Assembly: GCA_035771175.1 (NCBI GenBank)
Contig: CM069612.1
Coordinates: 27,972,150 to 28,036,149 of the forward strand
From: Paratinospora sagittata
Taxonomy: Eukaryota; Streptophyta; Magnoliopsida; Ranunculales; Menispermaceae
Length of the DNA stretch: 64,000 bases
Direction of reading: 5' to 3'
Under the pieces are notes generated by a model, which was not told where the DNA came from, did not search any database, and saw only the letters and a program-made list of their open reading frames with translations. Both the position numbers and the translations under genes were made by a program. Positions 1-13,700 of the stretch are shown here, piece by piece. The first letter of the stretch is position 1; each line of letters begins with the position of its first letter.

Positions 1-2100
1 CAGGACATTTATTTACATTATGTAATATTTTAAATTATTTAAATCATAATCAATATAAATTATATGGAAGTGTATATGTTTTTAATTATCAATGTATTTG
101 AGAACTAAATTAAAATCAATATTTATTTTTATATAATTAGACCATAGTGTTAGTAGATAAGATGTAAGTTTATTTATTTTTACTTGTGAGAGGGTAAATT
201 TGTCATTATATGATAAAAGCACTTTTACAAATGTTTTAGATATGTTTGGTAAGGTGCTTTTAAAAAAATTCTCCTAATTGTATCAACCAAAGTTAGAGCG
301 GTGTCATTCATCACACAATACTTTTAGCACTTATTTTCAACACTTAATCAATTATATACATTGAATGTCCTCGAATCATACATTAATACATGATATAAGA
401 ACAATCTAACATACATTACAAGGTAGTGCTAAAATCGGGTGCTGAAATCATATACAAAAAAATATTTTCCTAAAAAGAAAAGCAACAATCTCCTCTATAT
501 GTATAACAAATTACATGTTATGTTGGTAATTCTCTTAAAGTTATGGGTTCTTTCCTTTTTGCAGGCAAACTGGAGTCCCGATGGTCATTCCAGCATTTGC
601 TCCAATGGCATTCTTTTGTTGATAGGGCACCCGGTAGCTTCTGATCTCTCTATCTGTCTGTGAATGTAAATTTTGTAAGGCGTGGCTGTAAATTAAGTCT
701 GTGACATTCTGTTACAAGGACAGGATAAATATATGGTATGTTAGTAAACAAAATAGATAAAATAATCATGAAACCAATCAAATGGTCAAGATTTTGTCCT
801 TGGTGGATATCATAGACCTAAAATCAAGCTTCATTTTGATATTACATATTCTAAAGAAATTGGTGATTCGTGACGTATGAGATGACAAGAAAGAAAAATA
901 ATTTATGAACCTAGTGTATGTAATTATTGTTGTTTCACTTTAAAATATTATAAATACCTATATGCATGTTTCATTTTAATCTAATGGAATCGAAGTTAAG
1001 AGCACAAATTCAACTGCTAGTTTTTCCTCGCAACTTTAAATCTTCTCCATCTTCTTCATTATTTTAAAGTTTGTGCACGTTTCCAACAATTCATACTAGT
1101 TGTGGGTCAACTGTACATAAAAAAAATCCCTAGGTCACATGCGTATCTGTTATTTGAAAAAAGAATGATTGTTGAAGAGAACTATTGATCAGTAGTGCTT
1201 CCAATAGCTGGCTTGGTGAGAGGAAGATTCACTGCAATTAGATAGAGACTCTTATCTGTAGGAAGATAAAAGCAAAATATGCATATATGCTCCTGTTCCA
1301 CCAACAGGATAAGGTAATGGAGATTCAGTGCATGATTCATCTAAAGTGACTCGGCATTCATAGCACATATGTAATACAAGTACCATACATCAGTTGTTCA
1401 CTTTTATCAAAATTTCATTTGAATTTGTTAATTAGTGATCAGGTTAGCATTTTAAAATTCAATCAGTTAAACTTATAATTTCAGAACCCTTAGTTTGGTT
1501 TCATTTGCCTGTATCTGAAACTAATATTTAAATTTATCCCTAAGACTTCAATTAGCTTAATATTATCTAGGTAGCATACTTTGATTAGGAATGCGTCGAT
1601 GATGTAATTAAGGCATCAGATTTGCATACTTAATGTGCTTCCAATGCATTTGGACTCGCGTCTAGACTCTATATATGATAGTACAAATTAAAGGAAGATT
1701 TGTGTTTTTTTCATGACACTGGTAGAAGGAAGCAAATAACAGTACTCAACTATCGAACCCAAATTGCCAAGTTCTTTTCTAGTTTTGGTGATAGTTAGTG
1801 GCCTTAACTACAAAGGGTGCTATTTGAAGCAGCATTTTGCACAAGAATCTCTCAACGTAGAGAGGTGAAAGGTAGTTAATGTTTAACACATAAGGATTGG
1901 AGAGGTTTGAGTTCAGAGATTATTCTAGCATTTATACCCTCCTAGCTCTCAAAATAGTTATGAGAAACCAATATACATAAACAAACCAAAGGAAATTTTT
2001 GTATTCATATATTTGATGCAATCAATCAAAATTTAACTTCAGGGGCTCATATTAAGGGAAAGCAAACTGATCCCAACTCACAGTGAATGGAACAGTATTT
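1..2100. other. Intergenic, AT-rich; one possible terminal exon
   Basis: No supported gene. A pyrimidine tract followed by GCAG at 561-564 looks like a 3' splice site. The following ~100 bases are less AT-rich than their surroundings and open to a stop in each frame (the longest to about 663). This could be the last exon of a + strand gene starting before the window, but no family is recognisable. The rest is AT-rich sequence without coding signal. Confidence 0.3.
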
Positions 2101-5100
2101 TCATACACCATTCGTTCCATTTTCACCAACTACCATTCCAGCCAATGTATCATACAACGGGCGATTCATAGTCTCTGGTAGACAAAATGCAAGAATCCCA
2201 CCGATGATTCCACATACTCCAAACACAACAAACGGAAGCCCTCCACCCAAAACCACCACGAAAGGCGCTAATATCGCTCCCATTTGTGACGCTTGTGTAG
2301 CACACCCAAGTGCTGCATTTCTAACAACAGTAGGAAACAGCTCTGCTGTGTAAATAAACAACAAATTATAAGTTCCAGCCATACCAAATATCCCTAAAAG
2401 CCCACATGCCATTCTCGCATACTCCCATGCTCCATGCTGATTCATCAAGCTCCCAACCAAGCAAAAAACCCCACTAAACCACATTGTTAATATCGACATC
2501 GGCTTCCTTCCAAGTCTGTCTATAAGCAATGCAGTTATTAAGAATGCTGGCATCTCCGCAACACCATTAAGTAGAACACTGAGGTAAAGATTCGTGCCGA
2601 GATTGACCACATTTAAGCTAAGTCCATAATACACAACTGAACACAAGAAGTTTATTGCGACAGAAAGTATTAACCGAAGACGAGTTACTGGTGATCTAAC
2701 AACATCAACAAGAGAACCTGCCACAGCTTTTTCTTCTTCTTTATCTGTACTTGACTGTTCGTTTTGGAAGTCAAGAGCCAGGTGAACTCCTTCAGGAAGG
2801 TAATTACCGTTGACGTGAGCAATTGTTTGCATAACTTTCATGGCATGCCCAATCTTTCCTCGAACAAGGTACCATCGTGGGGATTCAGAGATGAAGGGAA
2901 TGAAGGCAACGAGAAAGATGATGGAAGGGATAGACGAAGCGATGTAAAGAGCACGCCATGACTGGAAAATGTAGGCAATGCCAGAGAGTAGAACTATGCC
3001 GGTGGAGAAGAAGTAGAAGGTGGACATTCCAACGACGCCACGCTTTGATGGGCCAACCGGCTCAGTGGCGAGGACGAAGGCGCAGAGGCCAACACCTCCA
3101 GTGCTTATACCCGTGAGGAAACGGAGTGCTGTGTAGATCCAGTAAGAGGGTGATAAGGCGGTGAGACAACCGAAAATTGCGTTTATGATGCATACTATTG
3201 TTAGAGATCCTTTCCTTCCCAGGAAGGAATCTGAGAGATGACCAAATATTCCTGCACCTGATAATTATAAGATTCAATCAGTAAAACCTCTCCAAGAGTT
3301 GAAGTATAATGTTTCAAGTTCTACAGTTTACATTATAGATGAAATCATGTATGAAAAGATGATCATAAACAAGGATAGCAACTTGGAATCAAATAATTAT
3401 CTAAAGATCATCCTCCATATATATATATATATATCTCAAGGTGTGAATGTGTGATAGTATTCATTAATGTAATAGCCTGTGATGATCACAAGCATCACAT
3501 TATTAGTATATAAATATCGTAAATACACTGCTATATACTTCCACAATTATAGTAATTAACAGCCATTTTTAAATATAAAACAAGTTGGAATCAAATGCGT
3601 TATAGCTGTGACATGGATGTTGTTGGGCGTGCCTGGATCTCCACTAGTACTACTAATATTGTCTCCAACTTAACCATTTTTGAGCCTAGGTGTGAGGTTT
3701 TACTTCAAAAGACCTCGATACTAATAAGGGTGAGATCCCAACTTATATTCTATGTGATGAACATACTCATATCCGATGTGAAACTATTATTTCGGTCCAC
3801 ACATACCCAACATATGTTTTGTCTCTGAAAAAGCATATGGTCATTAAGAAAAACAAATTACAGGAAAAAAGCCTTATTAATATCAGTAGATTCCCATGAA
3901 ATCTAATCTTAGCCCAACATCCCCCCACTAAACTGTATGTATATGCTCACTAATATATTACTATTTCTGTAATGGAGAAGAAGTTACTAATGGATCAAAT
4001 ATTTAATAAGGCCAAAACTCATGAAATTAACTGTTGCTGTAGACATCATTATCATTACTAATTCAATAGTATTTTTGAATCAGAAACAAGTCGATAAGTT
4101 CTGGTATTATAAATAATTAAATATTCAAAATGAACAGAGACTCAGTAAAACCAAATTAATTAATGCTATTGACTATGTTGAATTATCTCATACAATAAGA
4201 ACAAATTAACATGTATTATATTAGCTAGAAGTTCAACAGTACTTTAGCCTTTAGGAACAAAATTTTCATACCTCTTTATCTTTTACCCCACTCAACAAAA
4301 GTCGATATTTATATGATAATTTGTTATATTGTCCTTAATTATCTTTATTTTATGCTATTTCAGGAGTTATTATTAATTGTTTTTAACGTTACATATCTAA
4401 TAATCTTCTATCCAACCCCTCCTTTATATCTCCACTCTTATTTTCGTGATTCTTTTTCCTTTTTTCTTTTTTCTTTTTCTTTTTTTTCTTTTTCTAACCC
4501 AAGTGATGTTTTTACTCAATTGCATACAAGCATCCTACTCATAATTTTCTTTTTTTTTTTTTCGTGAGATATTTCCATACCCTTCAGGTATATGAGACTA
4601 TTATCCGTTCAAGACAGAAACAGAATGAAAGACCTCTTACAACTAAAGCAGCTTCAAAAATTAAGCCACTGCACTTGTACTTGTATAGTAAGGACAATGT
4701 TGGGATTCAGCGCTCTTCCAGCCAAAGGCCAGCCACTGCACTTGTACACCAAAGTCTTATCTCAAAATTCTAACTCGAGACCTTAGAAAAAATTATTTTT
4801 CCACGTAGCAGTTGGTGGTTCTAATCTCATTTTCACTTCAAATTTGGACTACTATTATATTTTCACGTGGAATTGATTGTGCTAGTTATATAATTATAAT
4901 ACAACAAAATAAAAAATTTTAATAGGGTAGTACTGCATGGAGAATAGGATATTCCTAATTTGATACTCAAAAGAAACTTCTATCTTTATCGATAACAATA
5001 ACAATGATGACATCTCTGCGTAAACCTCCTAACATTACCACTTTACCACACACCACATCGACCTGAGAATCTAAACTCTCCAAAATTAGAACCCAATTCA

Positions 5101-5871
5101 CACTTTTTCTCTTTTTTTAATTTTTTTTAATTAATTTTATATGTTATAAACCCACAATGTGCACTGAACCTCTCAACCTTAGTCAACGTCTCAGCTTGTC
5201 AATTCAACACGACGTCTCCATCCAATCACCACTCATTGTAAAAAGCTGCGTTGTTCTTATCAATATCCACTTTTGGGCCCACTGAATCACCATCTCTCTT
5301 CCCCGTGATTCCCAGCCGCTATCAATCCAACGGCCAGGAATCACTGATCACGAGATCAGTGGCCCCCGAAACTCATATTACACCCAAAAATTAAAATGAA
5401 AAAAATAATTTTAGAAATTCGAAACTCACCGATCATACATCCGGCGAAGAAAGGCGCCTGAACCAAACCGACTTTATACTTCTGACCACAAACGAGATCC
5501 CACTCGGAAACGGTCGAAGCCCCCGAACCGCCGGTCCACTCCCACGAACCGGGTTCCAACGAGCACATATCCCGAACCGCCGGTCCACAAGAACCCGAAC
5601 CGGTCGACGACGTGCAACGCCAGTCCGGTTCACGGTCAGCGAAGATCATGACCATGGTGTGAAAAGCTTCAAGAGCCCAAGCCGAGCAGGTTAGTACAAA
5701 GTGCCTCAGTTGCCACCGCCCGAACTCGCCGCAGTGTCTCCGGAGCATGTCGTCGACGCCCATGTTCCCATATTTTCCGGCGAAAGATTTCGCCGGAGCT
5801 AGAAGAGGGGTGGTCGCAGTTCCGATGATCTGGTCCCCGGATTCCGACGACGACGACATGGATCCTGGCAT
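2101..5871 (-). CDS. OCT4: Organic cation/carnitine transporter, OCT4-like
   Basis: Major-facilitator transporter of the plant OCT family, expected to move organic cations such as carnitine; Arabidopsis OCT4-6 are described as tonoplast proteins. Two exons are seen: 5430-5871 and 2101-3257. They join in phase 1 (donor GTGAGT at 5429, acceptor CAG at 3258-3260) to give about 532 residues, normal for the family. Exon 1 has an acidic/serine-rich N-terminus with TTPLL (dileucine-like), the block DDMLRRHCGEFGRWQLRHF, the first membrane span and a cysteine-rich loop. Exon 2 opens with the MFS signature GHLSDSFLGRK (about residues 153-163), followed by SESPRWYL (~271) and DRLGRK (~394). The start ATG at 5871 lies about 70 bases from a TATATAAAG box. 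The OCT4 assignment rests on remembered similarity. The 2.2-kb intron carries a dispersed repeat. Confidence 0.88.
3590..3830. repeat. Dispersed repeat in the OCT4-like intron
   Basis: A less AT-rich island inside intron 1. The phrases around 3690-3800 (pairs of GAGGTTTTAC, CCTCGATACTAAT, CATATCCGATGTG) resemble a type of repeat common near plant genes, possibly a short LTR remnant. No clear ends or target duplications were seen, so the class is uncertain. Confidence 0.3.
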
Positions 5872-5936
5872 CTTAGCGGAGACAAGGTTTGTGTTCTTGC
5901 TTTCTGGGTGTTGTTAATATGTATGCATATGGGTGT

Positions 5937-5947
5937 GTCTTTATATA
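5937..5947 (-). promoter_or_regulatory. TATA box of the OCT4-like gene
   Basis: On the minus strand this reads TATATAAAGAC, about 70 bases upstream of the ATG at 5871. That leaves a short leader if transcription starts about 30 bases downstream. The spacing supports the chosen start codon. Confidence 0.5.
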
Positions 5948-7788
5948 TTATATAAGAGCATTCAGTTAAAATATAGATCTCTTCAGCTGAGGCGGCAAAA
6001 GAAAAAATGGAGTTCATGACCATCTATTTTTAAAAAGACTGTTGGATATATCTACTAACTTAACAAATAAATTATTTTATTTGACCCAAAAAAAAATAAA
6101 AAATAAATAACACAAAAATATAAAAAAATTAGCATAAAATAAAAAATAAAAAAACGAAACATCTTCCTCTTCTTTTTCTTTTACTTATGTTTTTTTTTTA
6201 AAAAAAAATAATACATTACTTTTTATTTTAACTTTTTTAAAATATAAGAAAATAAGATTTTACCTTATCAAAAAATTATAATTAATAAAATTTAAAATAT
6301 TAAATTGAACAATTTTTGTACTTTATATTTTTAATTTTATATCCTTAATTTTAACTTTCTTTAAATAATAAGAAATAAATATTTTAAGATTAAAAGAATA
6401 AAAGTCTTTAAATGTAAAAATATTTCTATCATATATTTTTATTTTTACTTTTTATTTTTAATTTTTTTAATTAAAAACAGATCAGTCATAACATAATATA
6501 TACTTTAAAAATATATAAATAAAAATTTTATATTATAGTTTTTATTACTTGTTAAGAATTCGTATTTTGATTTGTTATTTTCTGTTTAAATTTTATTAAA
6601 ATAAATTTGAATAAGAAATTTAAATTAAAAGAATAAAAACTTGAAGTCAACAAATATTTTTAACCTTTATTTTAATTTTTTAAATAAAAAGAATAAATAT
6701 AATTAAATAAAAATTATAAGCCTTTAAGTTAAAATTTTTTTATTTTAAAAATATTTATTGATCTGATTTTATTTATTTATTTATTTTTAAAGCTTAAATT
6801 ATAAATTTATTTTTAAATAATTCAAAAAAAGGTAACAAATTAAATAGAGAAAAAATTATATTTTATTAATTAAAGAGAATACGTTGTTATTTATTTATTA
6901 TTTTTTATTATTTATCATATATATTATTTTTTATGAGAAATATTATTCGATTTAAATAAGTAAAAAAGTAAAAGTGAAAAAAAAATATATATATTTAACA
7001 AAAAATTAAAATAATTTAATTTAATTATCTATCAAGTACTTTTTTGTGCCGTATAAAAAGTAAATTCATTTATATTAATGACATGACATTTTTTTAGATG
7101 CTCTAAGTCTTTCTTGTTGTCGTATCAAGAGTTGTAAAATGTAAAGAAATGTGATAACGCGATGTCCTGGTGTGTTACAGTTAAGATGATAAGAAGAAGG
7201 TTGACGTTTGAGTGGGCCCACTAGAAGTCAGCAATCCAACGGTTGTGAAATTTTATTGTTTTTTTTCCGTAATTTGTTCTCTACATGATTCTACATGTGC
7301 CTTTCAAAATCAGTATTTTTATTATTAGTCTAATTAATGGATACTTTATATATGGGAGTGTGTGTGTAGGAAAAGACAACACAAAATTTCCGAATTGATA
7401 TAGTTGGTGGGAGGACAGCCAGAATATGGATATATATATATTAGTAATTAAATAAATATATATTTTAAAAGGGCTCTTTAAAGTAGGATCAGGACATGAT
7501 AGATCAGGACAATATTTATATTTAATAATAATAATTATTATTATTCATGTGGCTAGCCTACTAAGGGCGCGGCGAAATGAGTCCACATTATTAGGTCACG
7601 TGGAATCAGACAATGATATAAAGCTTAGGCAGCATGTAATGAAATGCTTCACAAGGGAAAGAAAAGAAAATAACAGAGCATTACATTGTCGGACACTACA
7701 TAGGGATGGGACATTAGCTAATAAATAAAAAGAAATCCAAACAAGGCTTTTCAATGCTTCTCTCAACTTTTTCTTTTTTTCCATAAAG
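5948..7788. other. Very AT-rich intergenic DNA
   Basis: From about 6040 to 7130 the sequence is nearly pure A/T with poly-A/T runs and no open frame of note. From 7150 to 7790 it is more mixed but holds no gene I can support. Confidence 0.6.
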
Positions 7789-7844
7789 ATGGACTGTCTC
7801 CCTCAGTCCTGTTCACCCCCTTGCAAAGGATTGGATTCCCCCGC

Positions 7845-7845
<1 letters not shown>

Positions 7846-7893
<48 letters not shown>
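7846..7893. repeat. Uninterrupted 48-base C tract (G48 on the minus strand)
   Basis: Forty-eight consecutive C residues, followed by GGAATTGC and then a 13-base T run. It is the only long G/C homopolymer in the window. The minus strand could form G-quadruplexes and the plus strand an i-motif. The T run is the poly-A tail of the minus-strand LINE fragment, so the tract lies 8 bases beyond that retroposon's 3' end. Its exact length is prone to sequencing and assembly error. Confidence 0.85.
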
Positions 7894-7895
<2 letters not shown>

Positions 7896-7901
7896 AATTG
7901 C

Positions 7902-8645
7902 TTTTTTTTTTTTTGGTTTGAAGGAAGAAAACATACCACTAGGGCCTCACAAAAGCCACTTTAGACAAATTTGCACAAAGCAACACAGAGACACCAGACG
8001 GAGGATGAGAGAAGGTGACCAAAGAAGCATTCCCCATACTTTCCAAGTTAACCATGTAATCTGTACTTTGATTCCTTCCCTCAAGACATAATGCAACCTC
8101 CAGTTCTAAATCCTTCTAATCAACTCGTAGTAATTTACAAAGAGAGCCTTCAAAGGGTGGTCGAGGGCATACTCACCTTTGATAAGGTTTAAAACAGCTA
8201 AAGAATTTGTTTCTACAATAAGCTTCTCAATATGAAGACCCCAAGCAATCTTCAAACCTTCTCTAACCCCCCATAGCTCTGCGACCATGTTATTGGAATA
8301 CCCAATAGCACCAACATAACCCATAATGCAATAACCATTGTTGTCCCTAATAAGACTACCAAAGTTAGAAAATTCGGGATTACCCTTCGAAGCACCATTT
8401 GAATTGAGTTTAAACTAGCTGGAAGGGGGGAACTCCCTTGAAACCCATCGAGGTTCCTTCACTGGAGAAACCCCAGGAACATCATCATACCCCTATATGA
8501 GATCGTTTGCAAGAATCTTGACTTTAGTATGAATCAACCTGATGTTGAATTGGATACCTTCAAATTTGTCGTTATTTCTTGAAGTCCAGAGGTACCAAAT
8601 TGAGGCTATGAAGAACCATCCCCATTTCATAGACTCTTTGTGCTA
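7902..8645 (-). pseudogene. 5'-truncated LINE retrotransposon, RNase H end
   Basis: On the minus strand an open stretch from about 8640 to 8106 encodes the C-terminal part of a plant LINE reverse transcriptase polyprotein. It has a tryptophan-rich connector (IWYLWTSRNN) and then an RNase H-like domain with NGASKGNPEF, IRDNNG and AELWGVREGL, matching the acidic RNase H fold motifs. Two in-frame TAG codons at about 8495 and 8416 break it. The frame ends near 8106 and a degraded tail continues to a 13-base poly-A (T run at 7902-7914), the expected 3' end of a retroposed copy. The 5' boundary is not sharp, and no target duplication was found. It cannot be functional. Confidence 0.75.
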
Positions 8646-8664
8646 ACAAGTGAAAGAGACATTA

Positions 8665-9318
8665 CACGTTGAAATTTACTTAGAACATATAAAAATTAAG
8701 TTTAACTTACCGATTTGGGATCTAAGATTTGACTTAAACCAGTTTAAGTTAGACGCCTCCAAAACTTGAAATAACCCAATTTTTTTTTGTAAGATTTTGT
8801 TAGATTGTTGCTCACAAACATATTTAATGTTATTTTAACCGCTTATATGATTGAAAAACTTAAAAAAATAATGAATAAATAAAAAAGGACGGACAACAAA
8901 CGAGAGAGAAGGGGAGTGTTGAGGTTTGGGGATGATGAAAATTAGATGGGCAAAATGAAAATTTGGGTTGGTGAAAAGATAGAGATTGTTTGATTTTAAA
9001 ATTTTAGGTAGGTGAAGAAAGTAAATGGATGGACAAAGAGTAAAGGGCGGTGAATTTAGCTAGACCCTCAAAAAAAAAATCCAAAAACAAAAAGAAAAAA
9101 ATATATTTGAGGACAGTAGAAAGCCCTTAAGATGGATGAATTTTGACGTTTTGCAGGACAACAACAACCCTTAATAAAAACTTGAAGAAAAAAAGAGAAA
9201 CAATGACCTAAAGTCGAACTTAACCAAACAAAAATATCCAAAGATGTTTGGGGTATTGGCCCAAACTTTCCTCGGCCCAATTCAACCCTTATACACTCCT
9301 AAACTTGCTTGGAAAGCA
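8665..9318. repeat. Dispersed repeat, copy 1 (pair with 16484-17100)
   Basis: Long collinear similarity to 16484-17100, from the shared block GAAATTTACTTAGAACATAT to the shared end GAAAGCATAT. Copy 1 has about 35 extra bases near 8745. No long protein is encoded. It is a diverged transposable-element fragment or a small segmental duplication; I could not assign a class. Confidence 0.7.
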
Positions 9319-9647
9319 TATCGATCAACCATCAACTACTTCACAACTCAAGCTCGTGGATGGATTCCACTACCATGAGCTTGAGGGAGATTGTTAAGTG
9401 TTAACCAGTGTTAATAAATTTATTGTGATTAATTGAATATGATTAATTAATTATTTAGATCTAAATTCACCAATTGTATGGTGACATGTGTAAGGATATT
9501 GGTCTATATAATGAGCTAATTGTATCTTCCAATACAAACAATAGCAAATGTAGTTCTTTGGATTATTTGTTTATCTTCTACTTTCTTCTTCAATTCTTCT
9601 TCTCCAAAATTCTCTCTAATTCTCTGTTTCTGATTTAATTTCCAACA
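9319..9647 (+). mobile_element. Copia-type 3' LTR with a stub of internal sequence
   Basis: The LTR spans 9392-9647 (256 bp), begins TGTTAAG and ends CCAACA. Immediately before it lies a polypurine tract, GCTTGAGGGAGAT, preceded by about 60 bases typical of the end of a Copia internal region. A TATA-like TCTATATAATG is present at about 9511. No 5' LTR or coding region remains, so this is the 3' end of a truncated element in + orientation, next to the dispersed repeat. Confidence 0.65.
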
Positions 9648-10375
9648 CAAGTCATTTTTTTTATACACGTAATAAATTCATATGTTAAATGCTTTAAAAC
9701 CATAATACTATTTTTGAAAATATTCATATAATTATAAACGTAACTCCTTGCGTTACCTTTTTCCTCTACTCGTATTCAAAACGAATCCTTTTTCTCTAGT
9801 TTTTAGGTGTTATTATTAAGAAACGAAGATAACTAGATATAATATTATTGAGAAAAATGTAACATGTAATGATAATGATATAAAGATGAAAATGAAGGTC
9901 GTCTATACTATAAGTGTAAGACAACGTTGAACCAATACGTGGAGGCGAATGCAGAAGCCGATTTCTGTGCTTCTTGGAACAACTCAGTTGGAGAGCATGT
10001 TTTCTTTCCTGGGTCTGAACCGTCAGCTCTTATTGAGATCTTAAGGAGAGATTCCTCTTGTCCCCATATGAAAGACTATGTTTTTTGAAAAGAAAATATA
10101 TATTTAATCAATGCATGTATTGACAATAAAAATGACATTTACTAACATAATTTGAAGATCAGTTTTGAGAGAACTGTGAAAAAAAAAATTTGAAGTTGAT
10201 CACCTCAGTTTTTTCAAACACTCTATTCAGTTGAACCAAAACTTAAACTTGTAAAGTTGATCCTGAGGAAAATGTTGCGAGACCAATTGAACACAAGGCT
10301 TATATTTGATTTTTTCCAAAATGTTTATTTGTATGTATTTTTCATTTTTGTTACTAGTTTTCCGACACCCGGCAG
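9648..10375. other. Intergenic stretch with a coding-like island
   Basis: Mostly AT-rich. At about 9912-10088 on the + strand there is an open frame of about 58 codons with balanced composition, containing TTLNQYVEANAEADF. It ends at a TGA near 10086 and has no obvious start. The motif faintly recalls FAR1/MULE transposases, but this is too weak to name. It may be a relic of a captured or transposon gene. Confidence 0.3.
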
Positions 10376-10380
10376 GTATC

Positions 10381-10702
10381 TGTTGCGCGCAGTGGAATCG
10401 AATATCAAACTAATCGAATGCAAAAGTAAATAATGGAAACAAGAACACAAAGATTTACGTGGTTCGGTGAAACTCCGCCTACTCCACGGGAGATGAGAAT
10501 TACTAATTGGGGAATTCCAAAAGGAGAGTACAAAATATGCTTCAAAACTCTCATACCCTCAAAATATAGTAATAGGGTATTTATAATAATGAGAGGTTTG
10601 GTTCAACTCAAACACTAATAGAAATTAGGGTTTGCTTCAAATACTAACTTCATAATAAAATGACATAAACGCCCACGAATAGGACGAGCCAAATAATCAA
10701 CA
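10381..10702 (-). repeat. 3' LTR of the Copia element
   Basis: 322 bp, ends TG...CA, 97.5% identical to the right LTR by hand alignment. It retains more CpG sites than the other LTR at several of the differing positions. Confidence 0.95.
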
Positions 10703-10773
10703 AATCTCCACCTTGGCGAGATCGCCTAAACAAACCAATCACCAATCTCATCTCCAAATGCGCCCGAAAGCGC

Positions 10774-13700
10774 TTAGGTTCTAATGACATTGATCAAGTT
10801 CAAACAATGTTCGAACTTGATCGCTGGTACAATCTTAGTCAACATGTCTGGAGAATTATCTTTTGTATGAATCTTCATCAATGAAATCTCACCATCCTCG
10901 ATAACCTCTCGAACAAAATAAAAACGGACATCAATGTGTTTTGTTCTTGCATGATGCATCTGGTTCTTTGGCAAATGAATAGCACTCTGACTATCACAAT
11001 GAACTGTGACACTATCCATAGTAACCCCCACGTCACCAAGCAAACCAAATAGCCAAATGGCCTCCTTAATAGCCTCTGTCATAGCCATATACTCTGCCTC
11101 TGTAGTAGACAAAACAACTATAGACTGCAACGTAGACCTCCAACTCACCGGTCCTCTAGAAAGTGTAAACACATACCCACAAGTAGAACGATGCTTATCC
11201 AAATCACCTGCAAAGTCCGAATCCACATATCCATCCAAATGTAAACCAAGTCTGTCATCCTTTTCAAATACCAATCCAACATCCAAAGTACATGAAATGT
11301 ACCGCAAAATCAATTTCACTGCTTGCCAATGTTCTTTTCCTGGGTCATGCATATACCTGCTAACCATACTAACTGCTTGTGAAATGTCTAGTCTCGTACA
11401 CACCATTGCATACATCAAACTGCCAACTGCACTTGCATATGGAACCTTAGCCATAAAACTACGTTCCTCATATGTACGTGGAGCCATCAAAGCACCGAGC
11501 TTAAAATGAGGAGCCAACGGTGTACTAACAGGTTTGGCGTTTTCAATTCCAAACCGATGCAAAACCTTTTTCAAATATTGTGTCTGATTCAAACACACTG
11601 TACTCTTCACTCTATCTCTTCTAATTTCCATACCAAGTATTTTCTTAGCTTCTCCAAGATCTTTCATTTCAAATTCAGTATTTAACTGAGTCTTCAAATA
11701 TTCTATCTCCACCTTGCTCTAAGATGCAATAAGCATATCATCCACATATAAGAGCAAATAAATAAACGATGAATCGGGAAGCTTACGAAAATACACACAA
11801 TGATCATAACTGCTCCGAGTGTATTGCTGACCAATCATAAATCTGTCAAATCGCTTGTACCATTGTCTGGGAGACTGTTTCAAACCATAAAGAGACTTGT
11901 TCAATTTGCAAACGGATTTTCTTTACCAGGTACCTTAAAACCTTCAGGTTGAGACATATAAATCTCTTCTTCCAAATCACCATGGAGGAAAGCGGTCTTC
12001 ACATCCAACTGTGCTAATTCCAAATCAAAATGTGCAACCAAAGCAAGCAAAATACGAATAGACGAGTGCTTGACAACAGGTGAAAATATTTCATTGTAGT
12101 CTACACCCTCAGTCTGAGCATACCCCTTTGCAACTAATCTGGCTTTGTATCTCACATTATTCATCTCTGCAGAACCTTCATTTTTGGTGAAAACCCATTT
12201 GCATCCAATAGCTTTCTAACCCTCTGGAGGTCGAACTAATTCCCAAGTCTGATTCTTATGAAGAGATTGCATCTCCTCATCCATAGCCTTTGTCCAGTCT
12301 ACACTGTCAGAATACTGCATAACTTCTTTATAACTGGTAGGAATACCATCTTCAATAACTGGGAGTGCATATGCCACCATATCTTCAAAACGAGCAGGTT
12401 TGCGAATATCTCTTCGCTGTCTACGGGAGGCAATAGAATCTGACTGTCGTAGGATTGCTGGGGTTGAATTCTCAAAATCTGATCTTTCACCATCTGTAAC
12501 ACCTGTGCGGTTGGGACTTGTCTTCATAGCAACATCAAACTCCACCTGCTCAGGAACGTCTTGATTGTTCTGTTTCGACTGAAGACCTTGTTGGGGAGAT
12601 TTATTTAGAACTCCTGATTCATCAAAAGTAACATCTCTGCTGATGATAGACTTCTTTGATTCAGGACACCAGATCTTGAACCCCTTCACACCTTTATCAA
12701 AACGCAAGAAAATACCTTTCTTGGCTCTAGGATCCAACTTGTCTTCCCTGACATGAAAGAAAGCAGAACAACCAAATACATGTAATGAATCATAATCATG
12801 TGCAGGTTTACCTGACCAAACCTCAATAGGTGTTTTCTTGTCAAGTGCAGCTGATGGTAGTCTGTTGACCAGATGACATGCATAGCGAAGTGCTTCTGCC
12901 CAAAACTGTTTGCCTAACCCAGCATTAGACAACATACATCGAACTTTTTCTAGTAAAGTACGATTCATACGCTCAGCAACTCCATTCTGTTGTGGTGTAT
13001 TTCGAACTGTGAAGTGTCTGACAATTCCTTCATCCTAGCATACCTTCATAAATGGATCTGAAGTATATTCTCCACCATTATCTGATCTAAGCATTTTAAT
13101 TTTCCTGCCAGTCTGATTCTCAATCATTTTCTTCCATGATAAGAAGTGTTCCAAAACTTCACTTTTCTGACGCATTGTATACACCCAAACTCTCCGAGAG
13201 TAGTCATCAAAAAATGAAACAAAATAATGCTTACCTCCCAAAGATGCCACTTTGGTAGGTCCCCAAACATCTGTGTGAACATAATCAAGTATACCTTGAG
13301 TACAGTGAATAGCTGTACCAAACTTGACTCGAGTCTGTTTCCCCAAAACACAATGTTCACAAAATTCCAATTTGCAAATTTTAGCACCTTTCAACAAATC
13401 CTGTTTAACCAGTGCGTGCAAAGATTTCTCACCAGCATGTCCAAGTCGCCTGTGCCATAACTCAGTAGTATCATCTGTAGATACATATGCAACTGTGCTC
13501 GCTCTACCCATAACTGTACTACCCTGCAAAAAATACAAGTTATTTCTTCTTGTACCTTTCATCACTATCAATGCTCCCAAAACAATCTTCAAAATACTGT
13601 CTTCAATTGTGATCTTGAAGCCTTTTGATTCTAATGCACCCAAAAAAATTAGATTCTTCTTCAAGTCTGGTACATACCGAACTTCCTTCAAATCCCTGAT

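Noticed and set aside
7789..8091. 100-codon + strand open frame through the C48 tract
   Set aside because: Its proline run is only the homopolymer, and the rest is antisense to the LINE tail.
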